DNA from: Bacillota bacterium
GTDB taxonomy: Bacteria > Bacillota > Clostridia > Christensenellales > Aristaeellaceae
DNA: 49,551 nucleotides
NCBI GenBank assembly: GCA_023415145.1
Contig: JAEZLW010000146.1
Coordinates: 1-49,551, forward strand
Direction: 5' to 3'
Shown: positions 24,708 through 32,862 of the stretch, one piece after another
Layout of the letters: each line of letters opens with the position of its first letter
Position numbering within the stretch: position 1 is the first letter of the stretch
Made by a program: the position numbers and the translations under genes
The notes under the pieces: model-generated
What the model was told of the DNA's origin: nothing
Seen by the model: the letters and a program-made list of their open reading frames with translations, nothing else
Databases searched by the model: none

Positions 24708-25091
24708 ATGGAAAGCAACCAGTCCCGTCCGCTTTTGCTACTGGACAATTCCAGCATGACCAATGTGCTGGGCGAAGGCGAATTTTCCTGCCGCAATATG
24801 ACATTTGACGAGACACGGGCCATACTGGAGATGTTTGAGGAAGATGAGGTACGCAAAGGCTTCATCAACACCCACATTGAGCACATTATCTTCGGGTACC
24901 TTGGCATTGCCCAGCATAACTACAAGTTTATGGAAGTTCATCACATGGATGTGGGGCAGGAGGCGCTGGTGTTCAAGCTGTACGTCACCGAATCGGAAAC
25001 ACAGCCCATCCTTCATTCGGAAGATGGCGTGGAAGCCAAGAAAATTCAAAATGTATATGTTTACTGCCAGTACATCACACGGGTGAAATAG
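24708..25091 (+). CDS. Hypothetical protein, possible DUF1874 (STIV B116-like) fold
   Basis: The 127-residue soluble protein begins with LLLLDNSSMTNVLGEGEFSC, then a helix MTFDETRAILEMFEE and FINTHIEHIIFGYLGI. This order (strand, GEG-F, acidic helix, His-containing helix) resembles the B116-like family DUF1874, known from archaeal viruses and scattered bacteria. The C-terminal 50 residues are beta-rich and extend beyond that fold. AAGGAAGG precedes the start. Function is unknown; the family link is from memory and unverified. Confidence 0.75.
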   Translation: MESNQSRPLLLLDNSSMTNVLGEGEFSCRNMTFDETRAILEMFEEDEVRKGFINTHIEHIIFGYLGIAQHNYKFMEVHHMDVGQEALVFKLYVTESETQPILHSEDGVEAKKIQNVYVYCQYITRVK

Positions 25092-25112
25092 CACCGGTAA
25101 ATTTATCGTATG

Positions 25113-25144
25113 AAAAAACGCAGTCTTTAAAGGCTGCGTTTTTT
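25113..25144. terminator. Bidirectional terminator
   Basis: AAAAAACGCAG and CTGCGTTTTTT form an 11-bp perfect stem with a 10-base loop between the convergent 127-residue gene and the cotH gene. A/T runs on both sides allow use in both directions. Confidence 0.92.
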
Positions 25145-25165
25145 GCTTATGCAATTTTTCTTCCG

Positions 25166-26890
25166 TCAGGGCTCCTTCCAGTGTTCATCAAGGAAAGCCA
25201 TGCGAAGGCTTAGAAAGTTTTTGAGATAGGCAATGTTTGACTTGTAATCCTTGCCCGTTTTCACCATCCTGTCAGTGGTATTGAATATCTGCCAGCGGGC
25301 AAAGTTCATGGCTGCGGAGGCATCCAGCTCCTTGGCGTAATCATCAATAGACTGCATAGCGCCTGTTGGGTCTGTTTCAAGGCCCAGCAAAACCTTGATG
25401 GCCGGGACGAAGGCGTCATGGTAGGTTTCAACGACCTGATCATAGAAGTCCTTATGCCCGTACAAAGTGGGGAACCAGTAATACGTCATGCCCCTGTCCT
25501 TATTGGCGGAAAAGCCAATGGGATTTTTTAAAGCTTTCACCCGCTCGTTTTCAAAGTTTCCAAAGGCAATGTCATAATCCCATACCGGTCCCGCAAAAAA
25601 CCTGGTACTCACTGAATCCGCCGGCTTGTATAGGTAGAAGCTGGTTCTGTTGGCGTCGAAATTCTTAGATATTTCCTCAAGAATATACTTTTTCACCAGT
25701 GAGCTTAGATCAACCAGGTCCGTATAATGCTTGCCGCTTTTAGAATCAATGCCATCATCGGAAAATATGGCGTTTTCAAATGTCTGGATGATGGCACTGA
25801 CATAACCCGCCTGCTCTTTGGATACGCATTCCGGCTCCTTGATAACAACAGGCTGGCCTTTTTTTGTTTTAAAGCCGCTGATTTCAGGCGTATAGCGGTG
25901 AGGCTTTTCCAACTCCAGCAAATAGCCTCCGGTGATATCCGCCGGATTGTTGGGTATTTGAAATCCCTTGCTCCTGCCGGCAAACTGATTATCCCGGCCG
26001 TAAACCGGATACTCCTTCAACGGCTTTTCATTGACCGATTCCGTTGCTTTTTCCAAATCGTCTATATCAATCCGGCTGCTTCCTATCTCTACCTTCTCGC
26101 ACAAAAGATAGGTCCCGCGGTAATTGTTGTTGATATATACGTCTTCGGCCTGCGATTTTGAGGTGTACTCAAGCCCGGCGGCCTGAGCCATTGCAAAGGC
26201 AATCTTGTTGCGTAAAAGGGAGTTGTCCTCATAGTTGGCCAAAAGAATCCAGGTCTTTGCCTTGCCCATGCCGTATAGATCGGCGGATTCCTCCAATTTG
26301 ATCTGATATGGTTTCTTGGGATAGGCGAATGTGGAATTGCCCCGGCCCTTGATTTGATCCAGCAGTCCGGCGTAATCCAATGTGCCGTCGGCGTTTAGAA
26401 GCACCATGCTTCCCTTTTCTACATGGCTCTTGCTGCCATGGATTTTGCTTAAGCTGCCGGATTCCGTAAAAATGAACATGGCCGGTACGTTTTTTGACTG
26501 CATCACCGCCATGGTATATCGGGAGCCGGCGTCGACGATGATTTCCGTACCTGGCTTCAAAAAATCAGCCTTATCACCGCTGCATATGGTCTTTCCCCCG
26601 GCGTCAATTGTTTCCGCAGACGACTTGAACCATATCCTCATGCCGGAGACATCCGCTCCGGCAGGCAGGAACAGATAGTACTTCCTCGTTCTGTTGCTGT
26701 ACCACCAATGAATGGCGTCGTCCGGAGCATCCACAGCAACTTCCGGTGACTGTTCGCTCCCATAAACAGCGCCGGTCACCCACAGGTCATTTATTTTCGC
26801 AGCCTGCGCTGCCAGGGGAAACAGAAGCAGCAATATCAGGACAATCATCACTTTTTGAAACATAAGAAACCGATGCAGCACCCTTGTCAT
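25166..26890 (-). CDS. CotH-family spore-coat-type protein kinase, secreted
   Basis: The 574-residue protein has a signal peptide (VMIVLILLLLFPLAAQA) and then a beta-rich N-terminal region. The CotH domain follows with KGRGNSTFAYPKKPYQIKL, NYEDNSLLRNKIAF, INNNYRGTYLLCEKV and the diagnostic GPVWDYDIAFGN. CotH of Bacillus phosphorylates spore-coat proteins; secreted homologues also occur in non-sporulating or cellulolytic bacteria. GGGAGG lies seven bases before the ATG. It stands alone, so the target protein is unknown. Confidence 0.9.
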   Translation of the reverse strand: MTRVLHRFLMFQKVMIVLILLLLFPLAAQAAKINDLWVTGAVYGSEQSPEVAVDAPDDAIHWWYSNRTRKYYLFLPAGADVSGMRIWFKSSAETIDAGGKTICSGDKADFLKPGTEIIVDAGSRYTMAVMQSKNVPAMFIFTESGSLSKIHGSKSHVEKGSMVLLNADGTLDYAGLLDQIKGRGNSTFAYPKKPYQIKLEESADLYGMGKAKTWILLANYEDNSLLRNKIAFAMAQAAGLEYTSKSQAEDVYINNNYRGTYLLCEKVEIGSSRIDIDDLEKATESVNEKPLKEYPVYGRDNQFAGRSKGFQIPNNPADITGGYLLELEKPHRYTPEISGFKTKKGQPVVIKEPECVSKEQAGYVSAIIQTFENAIFSDDGIDSKSGKHYTDLVDLSSLVKKYILEEISKNFDANRTSFYLYKPADSVSTRFFAGPVWDYDIAFGNFENERVKALKNPIGFSANKDRGMTYYWFPTLYGHKDFYDQVVETYHDAFVPAIKVLLGLETDPTGAMQSIDDYAKELDASAAMNFARWQIFNTTDRMVKTGKDYKSNIAYLKNFLSLRMAFLDEHWKEP

Positions 26891-26946
26891 CACACAACCT
26901 CCCAGATGGCGGCAGGAATCCCATCTATTCCCTGTCACAATGGGAT

Positions 26947-26975
26947 ATTATACCATTGCAAGCCTGACATCACAA
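26947..26975 (-). promoter_or_regulatory. cotH promoter
   Basis: Minus strand TTGTGA (26970-26975), 17 bases, TATAAT (26947-26952). Confidence 0.78.
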
Positions 26976-27056
26976 GAAAAAAACCCTGAAATTTACATAT
27001 GCAAACTTTTCGCAAATTTTCATGAAACGCATAAACGCTTTCCCTCTTTACAAAAC

Positions 27057-27084
27057 AGGCGGTTGTGATATACTGGTTGTCAAA
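27057..27084 (+). promoter_or_regulatory. leuS promoter
   Basis: TTTACA (27057-27062), 16 bases, TATACT (27079-27084), directly before the T-box leader. Confidence 0.75.
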
Positions 27085-27089
27085 TCTGG

Positions 27090-27305
27090 CAATGAAGGGG
27101 AACGCATTCCCAGCGCGCAAGAGAGCCGCCCGGTAGGTGCAAGGGCGGAGGCAAAAGGGAAGGCCGCTCGCTCCGGAGCCTCCAATTGGCGGGCCGCGCC
27201 CGATACAGCGCATCAAGTGGCCGGATTGAAGCATGCGTCCGGCAAGCAAAGTGGTACCGCGGAACAATGCGTTTCGTCTTTGTCAAAAGGCGGAGCGCTT
27301 TTTTT
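27090..27305 (+). promoter_or_regulatory. T-box leader of leuS
   Basis: The leader holds the T-box AAGTGGTACCGCGG (27249-27262), followed by a terminator in which GCGTTTCGTCTTT (27269-27281) pairs with AAAGGCGGAGCGC (27286-27298) and a run of seven T. A CTC triplet at about 27172 lies where a Leu specifier is expected; this is inference. Leucine starvation should induce leuS. Confidence 0.93.
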
Positions 27306-27329
27306 GCGGAAGAAGGAGGAGCAATCGAT

Positions 27330-29747
27330 ATGTACAATGCGCCCTATGATCCAGCCCGCATCGAAAAAAAATGGCAGGCAAAGTGGGAGGAACAGAAGGC
27401 TTTTCGCGCGGAAGATGACCACACAAAGCCCAAATATTACTGCCTCATCGAATTCCCCTATCCCTCGGGGGCCGGGCTGCACGTGGGTCATCCCCGCTCC
27501 AATACCGCGCTGGACATCATCGCCCGCAAACGGCGCATGGAAGGGTATAACGTGCTGTATCCCATCGGCTGGGATGCCTTTGGCCTGCCCACCGAAAACT
27601 ATGCCATCAAAAACAAGGTGCATCCCAGGGCGGTCACCAACGACAATATCAATCAATTCAGGACACAGCTCAAGCGCCTTGGCTTCTCCTTTGATTACAG
27701 CCGGGAAGTGAACACCACCGACCCCGCCTATTACAAATGGACGCAGTGGATTTTTCTGCAGCTATACAAGCATGGCCTGGCCTACAAGGCGGAAATGCCC
27801 ATCAACTGGTGCGTAAGCTGCAAGTGCGGCCTGGCCAATGAAGAAGTGGTGGACGGCGTTTGCGAGCGCTGCGGCGGGGAAGTGGTACGCCGTGTGAAGA
27901 GGCAGTGGATGCTGGCCATTACCAAGTACGCCCAAAAGCTCTTGGATGGCCTGGATACGGTGGACTTCATTGAAAAGGTGAAGCTCCAGCAGCGTAACTG
28001 GATCGGCCGGTCCGAAGGCGCGGAGATCGACTTTTCTGTGGCCGGTCAGCCAGAGAAAATCAAGGTTTACACCACAAGGCCGGACACGGTCTTCGGGGCC
28101 ACCTATATGGTGCTGTCGCCGGAGCATCCCCTGCTGGAAACCTGGAAGGATGCCATTTCAAACTACGGCGAGCTGTTGGATTACAAGGCCCAGGCAGCCA
28201 AGAAATCTGACTTTGAACGCACAGAAGTAGCCAAGGATAAGACTGGCGTAGAGATAAAAGGCATCAGCGCCATCAACCCCGCCACAGGGCGTGAAATCCC
28301 CATCTGGATCGCCGACTATGTACTCATCACCTATGGCACCGGAGCCATCATGGCCGTGCCTGGCCATGATACAAGGGACTGGGATTTTGCCAAGAAATTC
28401 GGCCTGCCCATTGTGGAGGTAGTTTCCGGCGGCAACGTGCAGGAAGCGGCCTTTGATGACATCCAGGACGGCGTGATGGTCAACAGCGGCTTTTTGAACG
28501 GGCTTACCGTGGCGGACGCCAAGAAGGCCATCACCGGCCACCTGGAAAAGCAAGGCCTGGGCCAGAGAAAAGTAAACTTCAAACTCCGGGACTGGGTGTT
28601 CAGCCGCCAGCGGTACTGGGGCGAGCCCATCCCTGTAGTGCACTGTCCTCATTGCGGCATTGTGCCCGTGCCTGAATGCGACCTGCCGGTGCTGTTGCCC
28701 GACGTTAAAAACTACGAGCCCACCGACAGCGGCGAAAGCCCTCTGGCAGCCATGACGGACTGGGTGAACACCACTTGCCCCGCCTGCTTTGGTTCTGCAC
28801 AACGGGAGACGGACACCATGCCCCAATGGGCCGGTTCCAGTTGGTATTTTTTGCGGTATACCGATCCTCACAACAATGGCGAGATGGCGAGCCTTGAAGC
28901 AATGAAATACTGGCTGCCCATCGACTGGTACAACGGCGGCATGGAACATACCACGCTGCATTTGCTCTACAGCCGGTTCTGGCATTTGTTCCTGCACGAT
29001 ATCGGCGTTGTTCCCTCCCCCGAACCGTATCAAAAGCGCACCAGCCACGGTATGATTCTTGGCTCCAACGGGGAAAAGATGTCCAAGTCCCGGGGCAACG
29101 TGATCAATCCTGATGAAATCGTGGATGAACTGGGGGCCGACGCCTTCCGCCTGTATGAAATGTTCATGGGTGCCTTCGACCAGGCGATTCCGTGGTCCAC
29201 CAATGGTGCAAGGGGCTGCCGCCGGTTCCTGGACCGGGTTTGGCGGCTGCAGGAGATGATGACGGAAGGGGAAGGCTATTCCTCCGATTTGAAGGCATCC
29301 TTCCACGCCACGGTGAAAAAGGTGAGCGAAGACTACGAGAAGATGAAGTACAACACCGCCATCGCCGCCATGATGAGTTTGGTAAATGACATCTATCTCA
29401 AAAACCAGATCTTAAGGGGCGAGATGAAAACGCTGCTGTTGCTTTTGTCCCCGGTGGCTCCCCACATCTGTGAGGAAATGTGGGAAGCGCAAGGTTTTGG
29501 AACTCCCCTCCATCACCAGCCTTGGCCCACCTATGACGAAAAGGAAATGAAGCTCAGCGAGGTGGAGATCGCCATCCAAATCAACGGCAAGGTGCGCGGT
29601 CGAATCATGATTCCCACGGATCTGACACGAGAGCAGGCTGAGGAAACATTGCCTCAGAATCCCGATGTGAAAGCATTGGTGGGGGATAAAACCATCCGCA
29701 AGATCATTTTCGTGCCCGGCAGGCTGCTCAACATCGTCGTCGGCTGA
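27330..29747 (+). CDS. leuS: Leucyl-tRNA synthetase
   Basis: The 805-residue class I synthetase has the HIGH-type motif in PSGAGLHVGHPRS and KMSKS in GEKMSKSRGN. The zinc-finger region shows CVSCKCG and CERCGG. The editing domain (about 220-400) carries TTRPDTVFGATY and GTGAIMAVPGHDTRDWDFA. The C-terminal anticodon-binding domain ends with QINGKVRGRI. The ATG has GGAGGA upstream. Regulation is by the T-box in front. Confidence 0.98.
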   Translation: MYNAPYDPARIEKKWQAKWEEQKAFRAEDDHTKPKYYCLIEFPYPSGAGLHVGHPRSNTALDIIARKRRMEGYNVLYPIGWDAFGLPTENYAIKNKVHPRAVTNDNINQFRTQLKRLGFSFDYSREVNTTDPAYYKWTQWIFLQLYKHGLAYKAEMPINWCVSCKCGLANEEVVDGVCERCGGEVVRRVKRQWMLAITKYAQKLLDGLDTVDFIEKVKLQQRNWIGRSEGAEIDFSVAGQPEKIKVYTTRPDTVFGATYMVLSPEHPLLETWKDAISNYGELLDYKAQAAKKSDFERTEVAKDKTGVEIKGISAINPATGREIPIWIADYVLITYGTGAIMAVPGHDTRDWDFAKKFGLPIVEVVSGGNVQEAAFDDIQDGVMVNSGFLNGLTVADAKKAITGHLEKQGLGQRKVNFKLRDWVFSRQRYWGEPIPVVHCPHCGIVPVPECDLPVLLPDVKNYEPTDSGESPLAAMTDWVNTTCPACFGSAQRETDTMPQWAGSSWYFLRYTDPHNNGEMASLEAMKYWLPIDWYNGGMEHTTLHLLYSRFWHLFLHDIGVVPSPEPYQKRTSHGMILGSNGEKMSKSRGNVINPDEIVDELGADAFRLYEMFMGAFDQAIPWSTNGARGCRRFLDRVWRLQEMMTEGEGYSSDLKASFHATVKKVSEDYEKMKYNTAIAAMMSLVNDIYLKNQILRGEMKTLLLLLSPVAPHICEEMWEAQGFGTPLHHQPWPTYDEKEMKLSEVEIAIQINGKVRGRIMIPTDLTREQAEETLPQNPDVKALVGDKTIRKIIFVPGRLLNIVVG

Positions 29748-29771
29748 TTTTTCCAATACTTTTCCAATAAT

Positions 29772-29814
29772 CGCCTCTTCTTCCGGACATACTGTTTGGG
29801 AAGGAGGCGTTTTT
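29772..29814 (+). terminator. leuS terminator hairpin that also buries the next ribosome site
   Basis: CGCCTC-TT-CTTCC (29772-29784) pairs with GGAAG-GAGGCG (29799-29809) and is followed by TTTTT. The 3' arm contains GGAGG, the only visible ribosome site of the 50-residue gene that starts at 29818. Confidence 0.7.
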
Positions 29815-29817
29815 GTC

Positions 29818-29970
29818 ATGGAAGATAAACTGAAAAACCGTAAAAAGCAGCGGAAGGAAGAACTGTTGGGCCGTATGATGCGCGACCCGGAATCCACCGA
29901 CGTACTGGGCAGCTATACAGGCACACCCAGGGATGGGGGTGAGCCTGAACAGGACGCGGATGATTTATGA
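29818..29970 (+). CDS. Small conserved-type protein ending in DADDL (50 aa)
   Basis: A 50-codon ORF with GGAGG ten bases upstream. The product has a basic, coiled N-terminal half (KNRKKQRKEELLGRMM) and an acidic tail with DVLGSYTGTP and EQDADDL. Short Firmicute proteins with the pattern DPxGSYTGxP...PxQDADDL are known to me as conserved but uncharacterised. Its ribosome site lies in the terminator hairpin downstream of leuS. Confidence 0.75.
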   Translation: MEDKLKNRKKQRKEELLGRMMRDPESTDVLGSYTGTPRDGGEPEQDADDL

Positions 29971-30037
29971 GATATTTGCAAGTAAAAAATTTCTAACTTG
30001 CAAGCACCAAACAGCGTATTCAGGTGCCTTTGTCAGG

Positions 30038-30063
30038 GCGGGCCAACATTTTTGTTGACCCGC
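30038..30063 (+). terminator. Hairpin after the 50-residue gene
   Basis: GCGGG and CCCGC plus CAACA and TGTTG form a stem with one C/A mismatch and a TTTT loop, followed by TTAGCTTTTTT. A second inverted repeat, TTGCAAGT/ACTTGCAA, lies just upstream near 29976-30003. Confidence 0.65.
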
Positions 30064-30201
30064 TTAGCTTTTTTGCTGTCAACACAAGAATATTCAGCAG
30101 CGTATATACTGTATATTCAGTATGCAATGAATAAGAAAAACGTAAAAAACACAATCGAAGTATTGACATGGGCTATCCTTGATGTTAGTGTTTCTTTCAT
30201 A

Positions 30202-30235
30202 AAGGATTGTACCCGTCTTACGTTCGGGTATCCTT
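30202..30235 (+). promoter_or_regulatory. Leader hairpin before the amino-acid transporter
   Basis: AAGGAT-TGT-ACCCG pairs with CGGGT-ATCCTT around a 9-base loop, 40 bases before the binding-protein gene. TTGACA at 30164-30169 followed by TAGTGT after 17 bases is a possible promoter. Another dyad, ATACTG/CAGTAT (30106-30123), lies upstream. No known riboswitch or T-box was recognised in the 304-bp gap. Confidence 0.45.
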
Positions 30236-30274
30236 ATGGCGAACAACAGAAAATGAAGGAGGAAAATACAAATC

Positions 30275-31063
30275 ATGCGGAAAGTAGCAGCGGTATTCAT
30301 GGTGTTGATTATGGTGCTGGCCATGGCTGGCACGGCGTTGGGCGAAGGCCTTACGCTGAAGGAAGGCGTGCTGCAGGTAGGCCTGGAAATCGGCTACCCC
30401 CCCATGGAGTACCTTGCGGAAGACGGTGTGACGCCCATTGGCTTTGACGTCGATGTGGCCACCGAGCTGGCTGCCCGGCTGAACCTGAAATTGGAACTGG
30501 TGGACACCGCCTGGGACGGCATCTTTGCCTCCCTGGATTCCAGCCGGTACGATGTCATCATCTCCTCCGTGAGCATCACCCCTGACCGGCAGGAAAATTA
30601 CAACCTCACCAAGCCCTACATCGCCAACAAACTGGTGCTGGTGACGGCCAAAGACCTGCCCATCACATCGCCCGACGATCTGACCGGATACCGTGTTGCC
30701 GTTCAGACCGAAACCACCGCCGACGTGTACATGAAGACGAAGATGGAAGCCGGCCTTGCGATCAACGATTATTTTGTGTACGACAAGATCATCCAGTGCT
30801 TTGAAGAACTGAAGCTTGGCCGCGCCGATGCCGTACTGGTGGACAGCGTTGTCGCCGCCTACTATTTGGGCACAGATGCCGACAAGTTCTCCATTGTCTG
30901 GGAGAACGAGGAAGCCGAGCCCATGGGCCTTTGCCTGAAAAAGGGCAACGACGCACTGACCCAGGCCATTGAGGAGGTCATTGACGCCATGTATGCTGAT
31001 GGCAAGATGGCCGAAATCGCCGTCAAGCACTTCGGCTATGACACCACGGCAGGCGTAAGGTAA
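30275..31063 (+). CDS. Polar amino-acid ABC transporter, substrate-binding protein (family 3)
   Basis: The 262-residue exported protein belongs to the GlnH/FliY class: VGLEIGYPPMEYL, PIGFDVDVATELAARL, DGIFASLDSSRYDVIISSVSIT and the closing GLCLKKGNDALTQAI. The signal peptide ends LAMAGTALG with no Cys, so it is not a lipoprotein by the usual rule. GGAGG lies 12 bases before the ATG. It heads a binding protein-permease-ATPase unit; the exact amino acid is not evident. Confidence 0.93.
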   Translation: MRKVAAVFMVLIMVLAMAGTALGEGLTLKEGVLQVGLEIGYPPMEYLAEDGVTPIGFDVDVATELAARLNLKLELVDTAWDGIFASLDSSRYDVIISSVSITPDRQENYNLTKPYIANKLVLVTAKDLPITSPDDLTGYRVAVQTETTADVYMKTKMEAGLAINDYFVYDKIIQCFEELKLGRADAVLVDSVVAAYYLGTDADKFSIVWENEEAEPMGLCLKKGNDALTQAIEEVIDAMYADGKMAEIAVKHFGYDTTAGVR

Positions 31064-31088
31064 GACAAAAATCCTGATTGGAATAGGA

Positions 31089-31128
31089 CTTGTCCGTCAT
31101 CGCTCCTTAAGGGGCAATGACGGACAAG
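31089..31128 (+). terminator. Intercistronic hairpin between binding protein and permease genes
   Basis: CTTGTCCGTCAT and ATGACGGACAAG form a 12-bp perfect stem, extended inside by GCTCC/GGGGC. No strong T-run follows. Such hairpins stabilise or partially terminate the upstream message, raising binding-protein output. Confidence 0.7.
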
Positions 31129-31167
31129 CGTCTTTGTTCACAAAGTATACACCCAGGGGGATGGGTT

Positions 31168-31827
31168 ATGAGCTTAATGGAAAAAATCAGCAAATGGATA
31201 CCGGCTTTATTGGAGGCAACGGGCATTACCTTGTCGCTGACGGTGTTGGCGGTGAGCTGCGGGCTTATCATCAGCATTTTTCTGGCACTTGGAAAGATGT
31301 CAAGATCAAAAGTCCTGAAAAGGCTATCCGGCGCTTATGTGTTTTTCTTCCGGGGCACGCCCCTGCTGATGCAGCTATTTTTCATCTATTACGGACTGCC
31401 CTACATCCATCCCGTGCTGACCATACAGGACAGGTTTGCCGCCGCCTGGATCGCCTTTGCACTTAACTCCGGGGCATACCTGGCGGAAATCATACGAGCG
31501 GCCATCCAGTCCATCGACAAGGGCCAGTTCGAGGCCTCCAAGGTATTGGGCATGACCTATGGGCAGACCATGCGGCTGATCATCATTCCCCAGTCCATCA
31601 GAAGGCTGATCCCCCCGGTAGGCAACGAGTTCATCATGGTCATCAAGGATACCTCCCTGGTATCCTCCATCGCCCTGGTCGACCTGATGAAGAAAACCTC
31701 GCAAATCATGTCTTCCAGCGCCAGCGCGCTTGTATACCTCCCGGCCATGGTGATTTACCTGGTAATTACTGCGGTGTTCACCTGGGTGTTCAACCGCCTG
31801 GAGAAGAAGTTCAGCGTATATCAGTAA
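31168..31827 (+). CDS. Polar amino-acid ABC transporter permease
   Basis: The 219-residue membrane protein has about five hydrophobic segments and the HisM/GlnP signature EASKVLGMTYGQTMRLIIIPQSIRRLIPP, the EAA loop that contacts the ATPase. FFRGTPLLMQLFF is also characteristic. The ATG at 31168 follows AGGGGG. It forms a transporter with its flanking genes. Confidence 0.93.
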   Translation: MSLMEKISKWIPALLEATGITLSLTVLAVSCGLIISIFLALGKMSRSKVLKRLSGAYVFFFRGTPLLMQLFFIYYGLPYIHPVLTIQDRFAAAWIAFALNSGAYLAEIIRAAIQSIDKGQFEASKVLGMTYGQTMRLIIIPQSIRRLIPPVGNEFIMVIKDTSLVSSIALVDLMKKTSQIMSSSASALVYLPAMVIYLVITAVFTWVFNRLEKKFSVYQ

Positions 31828-31873
31828 TACTCAAATTATTCGGACTTATTTGTTCGTCATAGGAGGAACCAGC

Positions 31874-32632
31874 ATGGCCATGATCCAGGCGGAGCACATC
31901 TGCAAGCAGTTTGGTTCTTTGCAGGTGCTCAGGGATGTGAGCGTATCCATAGACAAGGGCGAGGTGGTATGCATCATTGGCCCGTCCGGTTCGGGCAAAT
32001 CCACCTTTTTGCGCTCGCTGATCCATCTGGAAAAGATCACTTCGGGCCGGATCATCATAGAAGGTCAGCTTTTGGATGACCGAAAGGATGGCGTAAACAG
32101 CGTGAAATTATCCCCCAAGGAACGCAGCGCCATTCTGCTCAAAATGGGCATGGTTTTTCAGTCCTTCAACCTGTTCCCGCACCGAACCGTTTTGCAAAAC
32201 GTGATGGTGGCACCGGTGAACGTGAAAAAAATGGATGCAAAAAAAGCCGAAGCCATCGCCCGGGACCTGATTGGCCGGGTGGGTCTGTCGGATAAAGTGG
32301 ATGAATATCCATCCCGCCTCTCCGGCGGGCAGCAGCAGCGGGTGGCCATCGCCCGAGCGCTGGCCATGCAGCCGGACATCATGCTTTTTGACGAGCCTAC
32401 CTCCGCCCTGGACCCGGAACTGGTGGGCGAGGTGCTGAGTGTTATCAAAACCTTGGCGTATGAGGGCATGACCATGGTAGTGGTCACCCACGAAATGGGC
32501 TTTGCCAGGGAAGTGGCTGACAAGGTGATCTTTATGGACCAGGGGACCATCGCCCAGCAGGGAACGCCCAAGGAGATTTTCGGAAATCCCGAAAACGAGC
32601 GGCTGCGGCAGTTTTTGCAAAGCGTGCTATGA
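31874..32632 (+). CDS. Polar amino-acid ABC transporter ATP-binding protein
   Basis: The 252-residue ATPase has Walker A GPSGSGKST, Q-loop MVFQSFNLFPH, signature LSGGQQQRVAIARALA, Walker B IMLFDEPTSALDPE and switch His in VVTHEM, the GlnQ/HisP pattern. AGGAGG lies seven bases before the ATG. It completes the three-gene amino-acid importer. Confidence 0.95.
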   Translation: MAMIQAEHICKQFGSLQVLRDVSVSIDKGEVVCIIGPSGSGKSTFLRSLIHLEKITSGRIIIEGQLLDDRKDGVNSVKLSPKERSAILLKMGMVFQSFNLFPHRTVLQNVMVAPVNVKKMDAKKAEAIARDLIGRVGLSDKVDEYPSRLSGGQQQRVAIARALAMQPDIMLFDEPTSALDPELVGEVLSVIKTLAYEGMTMVVVTHEMGFAREVADKVIFMDQGTIAQQGTPKEIFGNPENERLRQFLQSVL

Positions 32633-32637
32633 CACTT

Positions 32638-32796
32638 CGAAAAATGACGATGTCATTTTTTCGACCCTGCACTTTTCGCCTATGCGTTTCACGCATGGCC
32701 GGCGAAAAGTATAAGGAAAGCTTGCTATGCAAGCGACCCGTGCGCCTGGCAAAGCCAGGCGACACGATTACAATTGACGGGGTTCCACCCCTTCAA
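32638..32796. repeat. Array of five consecutive hairpins after the amino-acid transporter
   Basis: Five independent palindromes follow one another: AAAAATGAC/GTCATTTTT (32638-32663), ACTTTTCGCC/GGCGAAAAGT with inner ATGCGT/ACGCAT (32671-32710), GCTTGC/GCAAGC (32720-32734), CGCCTGGC/GCCAGGCG (32743-32761) and TTGACGGGGT/ACCCCTTCAA (32774-32796). Most loops are three bases. The units differ in sequence, so this is not a CRISPR array or a tandem repeat. Confidence 0.8.
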
Positions 32797-32830
32797 TGCA
32801 TCCCTGAATAATTGTCAAAATTCATTAAAT

Positions 32831-32860
32831 GAGGGAGCGATTTCGCTCCCTCCCATTTTT
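32831..32860. terminator. Terminator between convergent ABC and MFS genes
   Basis: GAGGGAGCG and CGCTCCCTC form a 9-bp perfect stem with a 4-base loop, followed on the plus strand by CCATTTTT. It is the sixth hairpin of the cluster. Confidence 0.85.
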
Positions 32861-32862
32861 CA

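Noticed and set aside
28158..29306. 382-codon minus-strand frame inside leuS
   Set aside because: It is the mirror of LeuS codons; leuS has all motifs and regulatory signals.
27186..29747. 853-residue version of LeuS
   Set aside because: The extension is read from the T-box and terminator; the ATG at 27330 has the ribosome site and family N-terminus.
30127..30447. ORF starting MNKKNVKNTIEVL before the amino-acid transporter
   Set aside because: No ribosome site, and it runs out of frame into the binding-protein gene.
32638..32860. CRISPR array
   Set aside because: The hairpin units differ in sequence and spacing; there are no direct repeats with spacers and no cas genes.
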